DNA of 6,356 bases from Promicromonosporaceae bacterium (lineage in GTDB: Bacteria; Actinomycetota; Actinomycetes; Actinomycetales; Cellulomonadaceae), in NCBI GenBank assembly GCA_009782865.1, contig WRIF01000097.1, positions 1 through 6,356 of the forward strand. Direction: 5' to 3'. The translations under genes and the position numbers were made by a program. The notes beneath the pieces are model-generated. The model was not told where the DNA came from. It saw nothing but the letters and a program-made list of their open reading frames with translations, and did no database searches. Positions 5,799 to 6,356 of the stretch are shown here, piece after piece. Numbering within the stretch: position 1 is the first letter of the stretch; each line of letters begins with the position of its first letter.

Positions 5799-6356
5799 AT
5801 GAACCCTCGGATTCTGGTGGTTGACGACGACGTCGCCCTCGCCGAAATGATCGAAATTGTGCTCAAGGCGGAGGGGTTCGAGACCTCCCTGTGCGCCACC
5901 GGCGACGGCGCGCTGGCGGCCTTCCGCGCCCACCAGCCCGACGTCGTCCTGCTCGACGTGATGCTGCCGGGAATGGACGGGACACAGGTCTGCCGCGAGA
6001 TTCGCGCCGAGTCCGACGTTCCGATCATCATGCTCACCGCCAAATCAGACACGCTCGATGTGGTGGCCGGGCTGGAGGCCGGCGCCGACGACTACGTGTC
6101 CAAGCCGTTCAAGCCCAAGGAGCTGGTTGCCCGCATTCGGGCCCGCCTGCGCCGCGCCGAAGAAACCGAACTGGACCGGCTCACCGTCGGAGACCTAGAC
6201 ATCGATGTGATTGGGCACATCGTCTCCCGCGCCGGCAAGGTGATTGCGCTCACGCCCCTGGAGTTCGACCTGCTGGTGGCCCTCGCCCGCAAGCCCAACC
6301 AGGTGTTCACCCGCGAGGTGCTGCTGGAGAAGGTGTGGGGCTACCGCCATTCGGCC
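5799..6356 (+). CDS. mtrA: MtrA-type response regulator (partial, C-terminus outside the window)
   Basis: An OmpR/PhoB-family response regulator of the MtrA-MtrB two-component system, which in actinobacteria controls cell-wall metabolism, cell division and osmotic responses. The 186 visible codons start MNPRILVVDDDVALAEM. The receiver domain (about 4-115) has the acidic pocket Asp9-Asp10, phosphoacceptor Asp53 in LLDVMLPGMDG, switch Thr80 and Lys102 in SKPFKPKELVARIRARLRR. The winged-helix output domain begins about residue 125 and includes ALTPLEFDLLVALARKPNQVFTREVLLEKVWGYRH. This block is almost the same as what I recall of mycobacterial MtrA, which separates it from PhoP or RegX3. About 40 residues, including the recognition helix and wing, lie beyond the window. 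ATG at 5799 is the only start that gives the standard N-terminus. It has no ribosome binding site and may be leaderless. mtrB and lpqB would be expected downstream but are not visible. Confidence 0.94.
   Translation, partial: MNPRILVVDDDVALAEMIEIVLKAEGFETSLCATGDGALAAFRAHQPDVVLLDVMLPGMDGTQVCREIRAESDVPIIMLTAKSDTLDVVAGLEAGADDYVSKPFKPKELVARIRARLRRAEETELDRLTVGDLDIDVIGHIVSRAGKVIALTPLEFDLLVALARKPNQVFTREVLLEKVWGYRHSA

Noticed and set aside
1..6356. Mobile elements, CRISPR repeats, tRNA or rRNA genes, or a novel defence system.
   Set aside because: No transposase, integrase, long terminal repeats, regularly spaced repeats or tRNA-like folds were seen. The genes are chromosomal housekeeping, transport and regulatory genes with uniform codon usage.

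Overview
The window is high-GC chromosomal DNA with strong G/C third-position bias, GTG and TTG starts, a zwf-opcA-pgl block and an MtrA-type response regulator. OpcA and MtrA are characteristic of Actinobacteria, so the source is almost certainly an actinobacterium. The family or genus cannot be fixed from this sequence alone.

Left part, minus strand (1-2777): the oxidative branch of the pentose phosphate pathway, transcribed right to left as zwf (glucose-6-phosphate dehydrogenase), opcA (its assembly/activation protein) and pgl (6-phosphogluconolactonase, cut by the window edge). Each junction is a 4-base stop/start overlap (ATGA, then TTGA), so the three are one translationally coupled unit that makes 6-phosphogluconate and NADPH from glucose-6-phosphate. 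A possible 25-codon leader ORF with a strong ribosome binding site ends 5 nt before the zwf start.

Middle (2778-2913): a 136-bp divergent intergenic region. It holds the putative leader ORF, a perfect 8+8 bp inverted repeat around that ORF's ribosome binding site and start codon, and the ribosome binding site of the rightward gene.

Centre, plus strand (2914-5625): a complete 903-residue P-type ATPase with the general architecture of P2 (Ca2+-type) pumps. Its M4 ion-site motif is PEMLA instead of PEGLP, and its M6 region is also altered, so its ion cannot be assigned by simple analogy to calcium pumps.

Right part (5626-6356): a 173-bp gap with a short GC-rich hairpin and a possible small or decayed minus-strand reading frame, then the first 186 codons of mtrA. 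There is no Shine-Dalgarno before mtrA, but a -10-like hexamer ends 6 nt before the ATG, suggesting a leaderless transcript.

Most of the window is ordinary core metabolism. The observations most worth a second look are the ATPase's non-canonical membrane motifs, the zwf leader ORF with its hairpin, and the apparently leaderless mtrA start. No mobile element, CRISPR array, tRNA or rRNA was seen.
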